Below the pieces are notes generated by a model. It saw only the letters and a program-made list of their open reading frames with translations, was not told the DNA's origin and made no database searches. From the NCBI RefSeq assembly GCF_030867095.1, contig NC_081824.1:241057219-241121218 (forward strand): a stretch of 64,000 bases of DNA, read 5' to 3'. Positions 36,961 through 48,600 of the stretch are shown here, one piece after another; the stretch's first letter is position 1; each line of letters opens with the position of its first letter. Origin of the DNA: Alligator mississippiensis. Its lineage: Eukaryota > Chordata > Crocodylia > Alligatoridae. The position numbers and the translations under genes were made by a program.

Positions 36961-37434
36961 ATCCAGTGGAGACTAGCTGAAGTTGGCTACAAGCCAATCA
37001 ATTGGTAATGCATCACTGGTTGCCTGGTAGAGGGACAGCAGCCTTTGCCTTCCCTCCCAGTCATGATGTCATTGCTTAGAAGAATAGGAAGTTTAAGCCC
37101 CACCACGCCGGTGTGTAAGGCCAGTCACACAGGCAAAAGGAACAGGTTCCCCCCTCCCTCAGGAATGTATTCAGCTCAGGTTACAACTCAGGGTTATCTG
37201 AAGCAGATGGGAGCAGTGGTGGCTGCCCTCTGCAGTGACCATGGTAACCAAATTGTCAGATAGGTAATAAGCCAGATAGCAGAGTTTGGGGAGAGACTGA
37301 GATGGCGTTCTGCCACAGGCACCCAAGAAGGGTGACTCAAGACCCTTTGGGTCAGATTACAGGGGGAACATGGTGAAGGGGATACATTGGTAGGAGTCTA
37401 CTACAGACCTCCTAACCAAGAGGAAGATCTTGAC

Positions 37435-38703
37435 TGTGGCTGGGGACTATTGGTGCCTGCCACTTTAAGAGTGGAGCCAAGCAGCCAGCAGATTGCGGCA
37501 GCCATTTTAGATCTCTGGCTGCCTATATAAACAGGGCAGTTTACTGCTGGCAGGCCAGGCAGTATCATCACCTGGCTGCAAGGCTCCATGTAACATCCTG
37601 AAGGTAAGGGCAGGAGCTGTAGGGGATGGTTTGGAGGCTCCTGGTCCTGGGCATGACCTAAAACTGCATCCTGCCAGGAGTGGGTGGCCTGGTGGGGCTC
37701 TCAGTGGTGCAGGAGCCCCCAGGAAATGCCAGGCCAGTTACCACCCCAGTGAAAGGCAGGTAGGGGTGCCTTAACCCTAGCCCTCGCCTTCGGGTGGGTC
37801 ACATACCATCAGAGGTAGCTGGGGCCAGGCACGGCTGTGGCCACCTGAGCCCTGTGGGGTGTACGACCCCAAGAAAAGGCAGTTGGGGCCAGGCATGGCT
37901 ACGGCCACGTGAGCCCACCAGGGAGGGAAGCTCCAAGACCCCAGTGAGGGGGTGGTGTGGAGCCCCAGTGAGGGGGGCAGAGATGAGGAGCCCCAGTGAG
38001 GGGGCGGCTCCATGTGAGGGGAGTAGGCCAAGGTATGTCTCCAGAGGCCTGAGGCTGTAGTTTGGGGCAGAGGCTGATTAAAGGGGGCTCAGTCAGAGAG
38101 GGGCAGGTGTTGAACCCCAGTGACAGGGAAACTAGACAGCATGTCTGAATGTATAGAGTTGCCCTGGAAGGGGCCAGGGCAAGCTTAGACCCAGTCAGGT
38201 AACTGGCTGGCCACTACCCTGGTGAGGGTTGTGGGAGAGACCCAAAAGACAGTACATCTGCCACCCAAGGTATGAGCTAGCTAAAGCCTGTAGCCTAAGC
38301 AGCCTGATCAAAGGGGGAACAAGGCAGTATAAGTTGCCGAGGCGTGAAAGAGACCCTGTGAGAGAGGGTGGAGTGTAAGAGTCCCTAGTGAGAGGAGGGT
38401 GGTATGAATGTGTGTGTGTCTGAGGCCTGACAACGAGGGCTAAGCTTGGTCCGGCTGCAAGCATTTGTCCAGGAGCATTGTCACCTGGATGCCATCTGTG
38501 AGGCTTGGGCTGCGGTGTAGGTGAGGAACAGAGCCTCAGATAGCACCCCCTGGTATTGGGGCAAGAATGGGTAGCCTCCTGCCTTAATTAACAACTTAAT
38601 TAATTAACAATAATGCATGGCAGGCAAGTCAGGAGGGTGGCGTGCTCAAAGGCAAGTGAGGAAACTAGCACTGTGGCTAGTTGGGGAGCCCCACTTTGCC
38701 ACA
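37435..38703 (+). mobile_element. Solo LTR in CR1 copy A
   Basis: 1,269 bp from TGTGGCTGGGGAC to CACTTTGCCACA. TTGAC at 37430-37434 and 38704-38708 is a perfect 5-bp duplication, and CR1 endonuclease text flanks it. TATATAAA lies at 37524-37531. It contains repeated GCCCCAGTGAGGGGG blocks near 37945-38010, like the other LTRs of this group. Confidence 0.88.
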
Positions 38704-39510
38704 TTGACTACACATTCACAAGGGAACTAGTAGATGCTGCATGCACTTGGTGCATGGTTGCCATGGGTGACTTCAACTACGCTGACATCTCATGAGGAGC
38801 ACTTTGCCAAATCTGATCAGTCGCATAGCTTTCTCATCTACATTGACAAACTCTACTTGTCTCAAGAAGTCTACAGGCCACAAGAGGTAAGGTGCTACTG
38901 GATCTGGTACTGGCCAACAGGGATGATCTAGTAAGCAACCTGAGAATCAAAGGGAAGCTGGAAGACGGTGATCATGAGTTGATCACTTTCTCTATCCATC
39001 GCAAAGCTAGCAAATCAGTCAGCAATGCATAAATCCATGATCTTACGAAAGCCAACTTTCATAAGCTCAGGAGGCTGGTTGCCATGGCCCTGAGAAACCA
39101 GGATCTAGCAGAGAGGGGAGTCCATGAGGAGTGGTCACTCCTTAAGGATGTGATCCTTGAAGCACAAGGGAAGTCCATCCCAGCCCATAGGAAAGGTAGC
39201 AAAATGGCTGGGCGACACCCATGGCTAAATAGGGGACTTACAGACCTCCCGTATCTGAAAAGAGAAGCCTACAAGGGCTGGAAGTCAGGTAACATCACCA
39301 AGGAGGATTATTCAACACTGGCCCACACCTGTAGGGAGCAAACTAGGAAAGCCAAAGCCAAATTCAAGTTGGCTACGGGAATCAAGGAAAACAAAAAGTC
39401 CTCCTTCAGGTATGTGGGTAGTCGGAAGAAAAACAAGGGCAACATTGGACCCTTGCTAAACCAAATGGGGCAGCTGACAACTGACACCCACGAAAAAACT
39501 AATCTCCTTA

Positions 39511-42143
39511 ATGTCAAGGAAAGCTACATGTCCCTGCAAGCCGACACCGGCACCCAGGGTGGATGACTGGAAACCCTCTGGGTTAAAATCCGTGGGGAAC
39601 ACAGCACAGGGGACACAATGGTGGGAGTCTACTACAGACCTCCACCCAGGATCAAGAGCTTGACCAAGACTTCGCCAGGGAATTGGCTGACGCCACATGC
39701 TCCTGATGCATGGTTCTCATAGGAGACTTCAACTACCCAGACATCTCATGGGAAGAGTGCTCAGCCAAATCTGAACGGTTGCTAAGATTTCTGTCATGCG
39801 CGGATGAGCTCTATCTGATGCAAGAAGTCTATGAGCTGACAAGAGGTAAAGCGCTGCTCGTCCTGGTACTGGCAACGGGGGACAACCTAATCAGCAACCT
39901 AATGATCAAAGGGAAGCCGGGTGACAATGACCATGAGCTGATCACCTTCACCATCTGCCATAAAGCTAACGAGTCAGTCAGCAATACAGAAGTCCTCGAC
40001 TTCAGGAAAGCTGACTTTGACAAGCTCAGGAGACTTGTCAGTGAGGCCCTAAGGGAACATGACCCAAAGGGGAGGGGAGTTCAGGACAAGTGGTTGCTCC
40101 TCAAGGGAGCGATCCTGGATGCACAAGCAAAGTGTATCCCATCTCGGAGAAAAGGCAGCAAAAGGGCACAGTAGCACCCTCGGCTCTGCAGTGAACTAGC
40201 GGACCTCCTCTGTCTAAAAAGAAAGACCTACAAAGGATGAAGATCTGGATCCACCTCCAAGGAGAAATGCTCTGCACTAGTCCAGAACTGCAGGGAGAGA
40301 ACCAGGAAAGCCAAGGCTGCGAGTGAACTCCAACTAGCTACAAGTATCAAGGACAATAAAAAGTCCTTTTTTAGGTATGTGGGGAGTCAGAGGAAAAGCA
40401 AGGGCAACACTGGGCCCATGCTAAACCAAATGGGACAACTGATAACTGACACCCAGGAAAAAGCCAGCTTACTAAATGGGTACTTTCCGTTGGTTTTTCA
40501 CCAGTCCCATGGGACGCCCCTGCCCATTATGGGATGGGAAGGCCTGGGTGAGGGAGATTCCTCACCCTCCATCAATGCTGACCTCATGAAGGAACACCTT
40601 GAGAGGCTGGATACCTTCACGTCAGCCAGCCCTGACAGTTTATACCTGAGGGTACTCGAGGAGCTGGCAAGCATCAGAGCTCAGCCCTTGGCACAGATCT
40701 TTGAGAACTCCTGGTGCTCTGGTGAACTGCCCGAAGATTGGAAGGCCAATGTGGTGCCTATCTTCAAGAAAGGGAGGAAAGTGGATCTGACAAACTACAG
40801 GCCCGGGATAGACCTCTATCCCGGGGAAGGTCTTAGAAAAGATTATCAAAGGGACCGTTCTTAACAGATTGGCTGAGGGATAGCCAGCATGAGTTGGTTG
40901 CGGATAGGTCTTGCTTGACCAATCTTATTTCCTTTTACGACCAGGTGACCTATCACCTGGTCAAGGGAGACAAGATTGATGTGATATACCTTGACTTTAA
41001 AAAAGCCTTTGATTTGGTATCCCATGATCACCTCTTAGCAAAATTGGCTAACTGCGGCCTCGGCCTCACCATGATCCACTGGCTGGGGAATTGGCTCCGT
41101 GGTCAGACCCAGAGGGTGGTAGTTGATGGAAGCCCATCATTCTGGTGTGCTGTGACCAGTGGGATCCCTCAAGGCAGTGTCCTTGGGCCTATACTATTCA
41201 ACATCTTCATTAATGATGTATGTGGATATTGGTATTAGACGCGGACTGGCCAAGTTCGCTGATGACCCCAAACTCTGGGGTAAAGCGTCCACACCTGAGG
41301 ACAGGAGGGCGATCCAGGCTGACCTTGACAGGCTCAGGAAATGGGTGGACAAGAACCTGATTGTGTTTAACACTGAAAAATGCAAGGTTCTCCACTTTGG
41401 GAGGAAAAATCTGCAGCATCCTTATAGGCTCGGCAGTGCTACACTGCCTAGCACTATGGATGAATGGGACTTGGGGGTCATGATTGACCACAAGATGAAC
41501 ATGAGCCATTAATGTAATGCTGCATCTAGTAAAGCGCACAAAATGCTGGTTTGCATCCATAAATGCTTCTCAAGCAAATCCCGGGACATCATTCTGCCAT
41601 TGTACTCGGCCTTGGTGAGGCCGCAGCTAGAGTACTGCATCCAGTTTTGGACTCCACAATTCAAAAAGGAAGTGGAGAAGCTTGACAGAGTCCAGAGGAG
41701 AGTCATGTGCATGATCAGAGGTCAGGAAAACAGACCTTCTGATGACAGGCTGAGAGCTATGGGACTCTTCAGCCTGGAAAAGCACAGGCTCGGGGTGATC
41801 TGGTAGCCACCTATAAGTTTATCAGGGGTGCTCACCAGGATCTGGGGGAACGTCTGATCACCAGAGCACCCCAAGGGATGACCAGATTGAATGGTCACAA
41901 ACTCCTCCATGACCATTTCAGGCTGGATATAAGGAAGAACTTCTTTACTGTTCAAGCCCCCAATGTTTGGAATAGACTGCTGCCAGAGGTGGTTCAAGCA
42001 CCTACTTTGAACACCTTCAAGAGACATTTGGATGTTTATCTTGCTGGGATCCTATGACCCTTGCTGACTTCCTGCCCCTGGGGCAGGGGGCTGGACTCGA
42101 TGATCTTCCAAGGTCCCTTCCAGTCCTAGTGTCTATGAAATCT
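39511..42143 (+). mobile_element. CR1 LINE copy B (endonuclease, RT and 3' end)
   Basis: It begins within the endonuclease (VKESYMSLQADTGTQGG, then MVGVYYRPP and LIGDFNYPDISWEE). RT text follows from 40379 ([70 protein letters not shown]), and the C-terminal part ends near 42055. The 3' end has GGTCCCTTCCAGTCC and a short TCTATGAAATCT tail. Several frameshifts and stops make it inactive, but it is the most complete endonuclease-plus-RT copy here. Confidence 0.93.
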
Positions 42144-44118
42144 AAGACACCAAACTATGGGGAAGTGTGGTCTCATCTGAGGACAGGCTGGTGATTCAGG
42201 CCAACCTGGACAAGCTTGCAAGGTGGGCGGATCAAAACCTGATGGCATCCAACACTGAGAAATGCAAGGTGCTCCACCCTGGGAAAAAGAATTCACATCA
42301 TACCTATAGGCTCAGCAGTGCTATGCTCACTAGCACCACGACCGAAAGAGATTTTGGGGTCATGATTGTTGGATCATGTTCATTTTGTAGCCAATGCAAT
42401 GATGCAGCTGGCAAAGCAAACAAAACTCTGGCTTGTATCTATCGATGCATCTCAAGCAAGACCCAGGATGTCATCCTCCCGCTGTACTCAGCCTTGGTAC
42501 TGGGCTGGAGCATTACATTTAGTTCTGGGCTCTGAACTTTAGGAAGGATGTGGAGAAGCTTGAGAGAGTCCAGAGGAGAGCCATGTGCATGATTAGAAGT
42601 CAAGAGAACAGGTCTTATGAGGAAAGGCTGAGGCATGGGAATCTTCAGCCTGGAAAAGTGAAGGCTCAGGGGGGACTTGGTGGCTTCCTATAAGTATATG
42701 AGGGTGTAACAGGGGACCCTAGCCCTGTTACCAGAAGGCACGTCCGCCCCTTTAAGGCCAGAACTTTCTGGGCATGAAGTGCTGGGAAAGAAGGGGTTAA
42801 ATGTTGAGCCTGGTCAGCTAGTCAGCTGACCGGAAGGGGCAGGACTATAAAAACCCTGGGCAGAGCTGTAATTTGGAGGGAGCTGCTGGAGGGGAAGGAG
42901 TGCCTCAGAGAGTTTCATGGAGAAGCAGTCCAAAGGTGGTAAGAGGGGAGCCATGAAGGCCCCGGGGAGACGGCAACCCCATCACAGCAAAGACATGAGC
43001 TGACGGTGGGGAGCCGAAGCACGGACCCGGTGAATGTAAGCTGACACGCTGCTTTTCTTTATCACATTAGCTGGTGGCGGTTATAACCCATGGATGGGAC
43101 TGTTTGGTTTTTTTTCTTTCTGATTAATGAATAAGACCGGCGGTTTGGGTGAGGTTATTAGGGGAAGGAGGAGGCCTCATTTTGGGGACCCACTATGGAG
43201 TGGGGACCCCAGCGCCAGTGAGGGTGTGGCTTTTTTGGGGGGGAGAGGCACAGACCCCAGTGCCAGCGAGGGTGTGGCTTCTTGGGGGGGGGGGGGCGGG
43301 GCACAGACCCTGGTGCCTGAAGGCAAGATCTTAAAAAGGCCAGGGAGGTCTGGTGCGCTTGTGGTGCAACTTTATTTTGGTATCTTTTTTTTTGGACTGG
43401 GAGGCTGCGAGCTCAGGGCCGTCCCCTGGCTTTGAACTTGTGGCCCCTCGGCTGTGGGGTTGGTGCCCGGGCCCCTGGGCCAGGCTCCAGATTGGAACAG
43501 AAAAGAGGGCCAGGAGCCTCAAGACACTGAAAAGGCTAGAGCCTTGAAGTCAAACCCTGTTTAGTTGGTTTAGATGGAGAGGCCTAGCCAGGGGTCAGGC
43601 CTGCGTAGGTGAAAGGCCCCAACCTACCCAAAGAAATAGGCAGTCTCCCGCTCACAAGAAAATCATCATAATAATTTCCATCAAGACGTGGCAGGTGAGT
43701 ATAGGGCGGGACATAAGAACCCCAAAGAAGGCTCCAAGGGCGCCCCCATAAGGCGTGGATTACCAGGAAGATGGCACTGGGGAGGTGACCTGTTACAGAG
43801 GGGTATGCACCAGGAATTGGGAGAATGTCTGTTTTACCAGGATACCCCAAGGGAAGACAAGGTCTAATGGTCACAAACTCTGGGAAGACCATTTTAGGCT
43901 GGACATAAGAAAAATCTTCTTTACACTCCGAGTCCCCAGAGTCTGGAATAGACTCCCTGCAGAAGTGGTGAAAGCACTTACTCTGGACACCTTTTAAGAC
44001 ACACTTGGATCCCTATCTTGCTGGGATCATTTGACTCCAGCAGCCTTCCTGCCCCTTGGGCATGGGGCTGGACCCGATGATTTTATGAGGTACCTTCCAG
44101 CCCTAATGTCTATGAAAT
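42144..44118 (+). mobile_element. CR1 LINE copy C (RT C-terminus and 3' end), split by an LTR
   Basis: It starts at the RT catalytic region (DTKLWG-like text, FTGKK-type linker, LACIYRCISSKTQDVILPL). It is interrupted at 42715-43797 and resumes with ELGECLFTRIPQGKTRSNGH, then HFRLDIRKIFFT. The 3' end with ACCTTCCAGCCC is near 44095. It abuts copy B directly, in the same orientation. Confidence 0.9.
42715..43797 (+). mobile_element. Solo LTR in CR1 copy C (family L1 of this window)
   Basis: 1,083 bp from TGTAACAGGGGACC to GACCTGTTACA, with GAGGG at 42710-42714 and 43798-43802 (perfect 5-bp duplication). TATAAAAA lies at 42846-42853. The block at 43143-43220 matches 31327-31400 of the solo LTR at 30989. 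Confidence 0.9.
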
Positions 44119-44226
44119 TTGCATCATCACAGAGCCTCACAAGAGAGCTAAGAGACTCCTTACTAGCTAAGAACTGCCTGCCCAGAGGAGTATTCTATCT
44201 ATTGACCCCTCTGTGAAATCCTATGA

Positions 44227-44370
44227 AATATGAGCTTTTATTTCTACCCAGGAGAACTTTTACAATGTTTTTCTCCAATGCCTGATGAAGGGTGTTTGTG
44301 CCTGAAAGCTAAGATAACATTTTTGCAAAAAAAAATGGTCTAATAAAAGATATCAAATCTACCATGAGCC
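44227..44370 (+). mobile_element. Penelope-like element 3' tail fragment
   Basis: It carries CCTGATGAAGGGTGT, CCTGAAAGCTAAG, TTTTTGCAAAA and CTAATAAAAGATATC in the order seen in the other Penelope tails. No coding part remains. Confidence 0.7.
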
Positions 44371-45269
44371 TATCACCTCTACTCGCCTGCTCTCACTTGT
44401 TTGTCTATTACTTTTGTAACTTTTTGCATGTCAAATTGTCCAATCCTCTGGTTCTGTACCAAGCATGGTGCACCAATCCTCTGACACTGTGCCAAGCACA
44501 TTCCTTATAGGGAAACTGTTGTAACTTGCTTGGCCAGTGCCTAATCGCAGCACTCACATCTCCCAGTGCCACAGAAAGTGCTCTGTTCAATCTGTTGCTT
44601 AGCTCCAGAAGGCCTGGACTTGGACTATGGCTAAAAAGCCTTGCATAAATCTCAGTTGCCTGCTACATGAGAATTTGGTGTTTTCCACATTTCTCATGAG
44701 GCTGAAGTAGGTTCCTTATTCCCAGTTCCTTATTCCTGATTCCCATACTCAGTATGGTGGGGGGGGGGGGGGGGGAGCTGTCAGTTGGCAGCCTGGCACA
44801 GCCAAGCTGCGCTTTGAGCTGGGCAAGATGCTAGTCAGGTATGTTCTCTTGTGATACCCAAGCATGGTGTGGGGTGGCCCAAGGATTTTCAGCCATAATC
44901 CCAACACAAAAACCAGCGCCTTATTTGACTCCATATACTTAGTACAGTGGGCATGGGAGGCTGTCCGTTGGCAGGGCCAAACTGCTTTGGGGTGGGCAGG
45001 ACTGCACTCAGGAGTCTTTGGGTGCATCGACAGGAAGTTTGGGGTGGCTCAAGAAGTATTTTGCCCCATAATCTCATCCTAATCTGATCTTCACTTAGGG
45101 CTCTGTATTTCATGCAGGATATTAATTCACATATTAATAGGTAAATAAGTATAGCTAATGCAATTCTCTCTTTAAAATGTGTAATTCATTAATAAAAAGC
45201 TTTTATTGGGTCTAGATTAGCTTTGAAAAAGGAACCGGGAATCCGGAATAAAGCAGCAACTTCAGCCTC
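44371..45269. other. Upstream flank of DUSP12, with a diverged direct duplication
   Basis: Two related blocks at about 44750-44915 and 44940-45080 share GTTGGCAG, GGGGTGG, GGCTCAAG/GGCCCAAG and CCATAATC landmarks in order. A G run lies at 44758-44776. No exon was recognised. Confidence 0.5.
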
Positions 45270-45378
45270 ATCATTTCTCTGCATTGTTGGTGCTTTTAAG
45301 AGCCTCGTCCAGACCAGCGCGGCGCGTCTCTACTGCAGGAAGGCGCCGTGACCTGGCAGGAGGGGACCGGAAGCTGCC

Positions 45379-45695
45379 ATGAGAGTGGCGTCGGCGGCAG
45401 GGCGTGCAGGCCCGGAACCCGCCATGGCGGCGGGGACTGGAATGGTGCGGGTGCGGCGGGGGTTGTACCTGGGCGGTGCGGAGGCGGGCGCGGCGCCGGG
45501 GGCTCTGGAAGCGGCGGGGGTGGTGGCTCTGCTCTCGGTGGATGTGGAGGAGCCGGCGCCGCCGCCCCCGGGCGTCCGGACGCTGCACGTGGCGGCCCGC
45601 GACGAGCCCGGCGCCGACCTGCTGAGCCACCTGGATGCCTGCGCCGCCTTCCTCGCCGCCGCCCAGGCCACCGGCCGCGCCGCCCTCGTGCGCTG
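45379..45695 (+). other. DUSP12: DUSP12 coding exon 1
   Basis: This exon encodes the N-terminus through the start of the phosphatase P-loop. It ends after TG of the catalytic Cys codon, at a donor reading GTGAG. The sequence is very GC-rich. The conserved stretch DLLSHLD matches the human protein. Confidence 0.92.
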
Positions 45696-48600
45696 GTGAG
45701 AGCGGAGCGGGGCGGGGCGGGGGTGCTGCAGTGCGCTGCTCCGGCCCAGAGCCGAGCCGAGCTTGGGTCGTTTGCTTTGCAGCCACGCGGGGCGGAGCCG
45801 CAGCGCGGCGGTGGTGGCTGCCTACCTGATGAAAAGCGAGGGGCTGCGCTTCCCCGAGGCCTACGCCGCAGTCCGCGCCGTCAGGCCCGAAGCTAGGTGA
45901 GTGCCGGCCCCCGCCCGCCCCGGAGCCGCCCCCGCGGGTACTGACCCGCGTCGCCCCTGTCCCCGCAGGATGAACGCAGGCTTCGCGCGGCAGCTGGAGC
46001 TGTACGAGGCCATGGGGTGCCGGGTGGATGCGACCAGCGGGCTGTACAAGTGCTACCGCCTGCAGCGCCTGGCCCAGGAGCACCCCGGTAAGCCCCGCTC
46101 GGAGCCGGCTGGGACTGGGGGAGCACGTGTCTGGGCAGCTGTCAGGTTGGGTGGAGGCCGGGCTCTTGCCTGCTGGGCCCTGACACTGGGGCTACCTGGC
46201 AACAAATTGGGGGCTCCTGGGCCTGACCCCCATCCTCACGAGCACGGAGCTGATCAGAGTTGGTGCTGGTAGTCTGGGACACCCTATCGTGCTGGTGGGG
46301 TCCTCCAGGTACTGGTGAGGAGTAGGTAGTCCCCAGGTTGCTGGAGATCAGGGTTTCCTACCTGCACACAAGACAGAGTTGGGAGCAGTCCCCTCTCTGT
46401 CCCTTCTAGCAGCTTTCCCTGTAGACATAGGGGACATAAGGCCAAATTCTGCAGCTGGACATGCAGGGTGATTCAGGGATTCACAGCAGCGTTGCTGACC
46501 ACGGAGGGCTCTGGCACCTGGTGACAAGTTGCACGCAAAAGCCTCAGTAGCTGCAACACTAAATGGTGTAGAGGAAGTTTTGTATGCCCAAGCAACCAAG
46601 TGTCTTCTGTAGGCTGGAACAATGCCAACGATTGTTGCTGACCCAAGGCTTCTTGCTTTTAGCATGGTAGAGCTTGTCTTACATGTCTGTGTGGGGCTGC
46701 TTAGTTTTGAACTTCCTCTAAAATGGAAACAAGGTGAGGAAAGGAAGCTCTCGCATGCAGAGGGGAAAGGCACAACACTTTACCTAGACACAGGAAGTGC
46801 TGGGTCTGTCCACCCAGTTCCCAAACTAGTGTTGTCTGTCTTTTTGCAGAGCTGCAGGACTTGCCCCAAGAAGTCTTTGCAATTGATCCAACCAACACTT
46901 GTCCAGCTTCAAACAATGAGGCTCTCTATAGGTGCAGAAAGTGCAGGTACATATCCTTTGTCCTCCATAGGTTGTTTTTTTTTTTTCAAAATAAACTGTC
47001 ATAAGGAAAATGGGTTGGCTATTCTCAGAACAGAAAAAACAAACAAACTTGGAAACGTCCGTTTGAAAAAGGTGTGACTTCCTTCTTCGTGATTTTGCTA
47101 ACTGTGGCTGTATAAGAAACCAAGTGGAACTGTGGGGGACAATTGGCTGGCTCCAGACCAGTGGTGCTCACAGTTTTGACCCTGTGGGTTAGATGAATAA
47201 GCTGGTGCATGAGCCAGATTGGCCCCATACTGCATCCCTTTGGAACTCTTGGGGAGCCCTGCATATTAGATGACATGGCATCAAGGGCTTGGTCTGGTCG
47301 ACAGGCCAGAAGCTGAACATGTCAGCCATTGCTGACCTTGTTACATGGTTGTGTCGGCTGGACAAAACCCATCCCTTGCCGACAAGGGCTCCTTGTGCCC
47401 CTGTGCCTTGGTATACCGTGATGTTCCCACTAATCCTTTGTTATTTTGGATGACAGGCGGTCCCTATTTCGTAGTTCAAGCATTCTGACCCATGCTGAAG
47501 GAAGTGGGCCAGCAGCTTTTGCTCACAAGAGAATTAAAGATTCTGCTCAGCGACATAATGATGGTCAGGATAAATGTACTTCTTACTTCATTGAGCCGGT
47601 ACAGTGGATGGAGCCAGCATTGTTGGGAATGATGGAAGGGCAGGTGAGGGAGTGCTTGCTTGCTGGGCATTCTTGTTCTTGTCTGCATCCCTGACTAGAT
47701 TTAAGTGTCCTAGTTTTATAGCTGTCATGCAAGGCCTTTTTCACAGTCCACGCAGCTTGAGCCACCTCTGAAGGTGATTAATTTAGGGATTAATTCTCAC
47801 TTCCTACTGTTCTGGAGCTCCAAGATTAGAAGATGGTCACATTTAGCCTGCAAGTGGTGGTAAGGTGGCACTGAAGGGGGATTTTGCTTCAGGCATCTGC
47901 TATGACAATAGCAAGTTAAATTGTAGGCCACTGTTTGATAGTTTAGTTTAAGGTGAAAACATAAGCCTGGAGCAGAAGATGTGTTTCTAGAGCAGCCTCT
48001 AGAATTGTACTTTCCTCATGAGAAGTTCTTGTCTTTTGCTGCACATGGGCATTTACTTTTTTCACTGCTGTTAGGATTGAGGTGGGCAGATGTTGATGCT
48101 AGTGAGGCTAGTAAATCTTCATTGCGTTCTTTATCTTGCATTCTTCGTCTTTGTTTCATTCTTTTGCAGAACTGGTCTAACCCAAGTGTGTTTCCTGTGG
48201 CTCTGGCTCCCTTTCAGTCAGATGAATCCTACTGTTCCTCTTTTCCTCACAGTGATACAGCATGACTTGCCCGTGCTGTTTTCTAGACCTCCTTCATCCT
48301 GTTTAGTTCTTCTGCTTACTGGTCCCTTGGCAATCATGGTAGGGTGTGTACCTCTTCTGGTACAGCTTTTGCCCCATGCAGCAGCCTTCTTGTACCTCCT
48401 CACATCTTCTCTTTTTGTATTCCAGCTCTACCTTTTGGTTGTGGTTATTACAGAAGTTCTCAGTCTGGCTCACTGTAGAAGTCTCTGTAGAGCAGAGATG
48501 GGCAAAGTCCAGCCCACAGTCTCCATGGCAACCCCCGCCTTGAGCTTTCACAGTCCAGATGTGGCGCGGGTCCCCATGGAGACCAGCCCCAGCCATACAG

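Larger units (their letters stand above)
34973..37317. mobile_element. LTR-type insertion in CR1 copy A, itself carrying later insertions
   Basis: It begins TGTGGCGGGCC and ends TTCTGCCACA, with GGCAC on both sides (34968-34972 and 37318-37322), a perfect 5-bp target duplication. The total of 2,345 bp includes a nested LTR at 35538-36238 and a terminal-repeat DNA element from about 36245 to 36960. Its own part is about 0.9 kb, the usual size of the related LTRs here. Confidence 0.85.
34340..39510 (+). mobile_element. CR1 LINE copy A, split by two LTR-type insertions
   Basis: The ORF1-ORF2 linker occupies about 34340-34740. Endonuclease text at 34741-34972 reads NKQEELALLLNKNEYY and ETWWDSTYDW. 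It continues at 37323-37434 (GVYYRPPNQEED) and 38709-39010 (FTRELVDA, CMVAMGDFNYADIS), then the linker to the RT start at 39084-39510 (RKAKAKFKLATGIKENKK). Removing the insertions at 34973-37317 and 37435-38703 restores endonuclease order. It stops at the RT N-terminus where copy B begins. Frameshifts are present. Confidence 0.9.
45270..46110. promoter_or_regulatory. CpG-rich promoter region of DUSP12
   Basis: Base composition switches abruptly from AT-rich DNA before about 45250 to very GC- and CpG-rich DNA spanning the upstream region and exons 1-3. This is typical of a housekeeping CpG-island promoter. No TATA box is evident just upstream of 45379. The long minus-strand open frame across this block is explained by GC content. 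Confidence 0.7.

Noticed and set aside
45271-46083. 270-codon minus-strand open frame across DUSP12 exons 1-3
   Set aside because: It is antisense to verified exons in CpG-rich DNA, is rich in Arg/Pro/Ala/Gly, and has no domain. High GC explains the lack of stops.
47950-48480. Open frames in DUSP12 intron 5 (172 codons at 48090-48608)
   Set aside because: They lie between well-defined exons, have hydrophobic low-complexity content, and run into a hAT-like element. No conserved domain.
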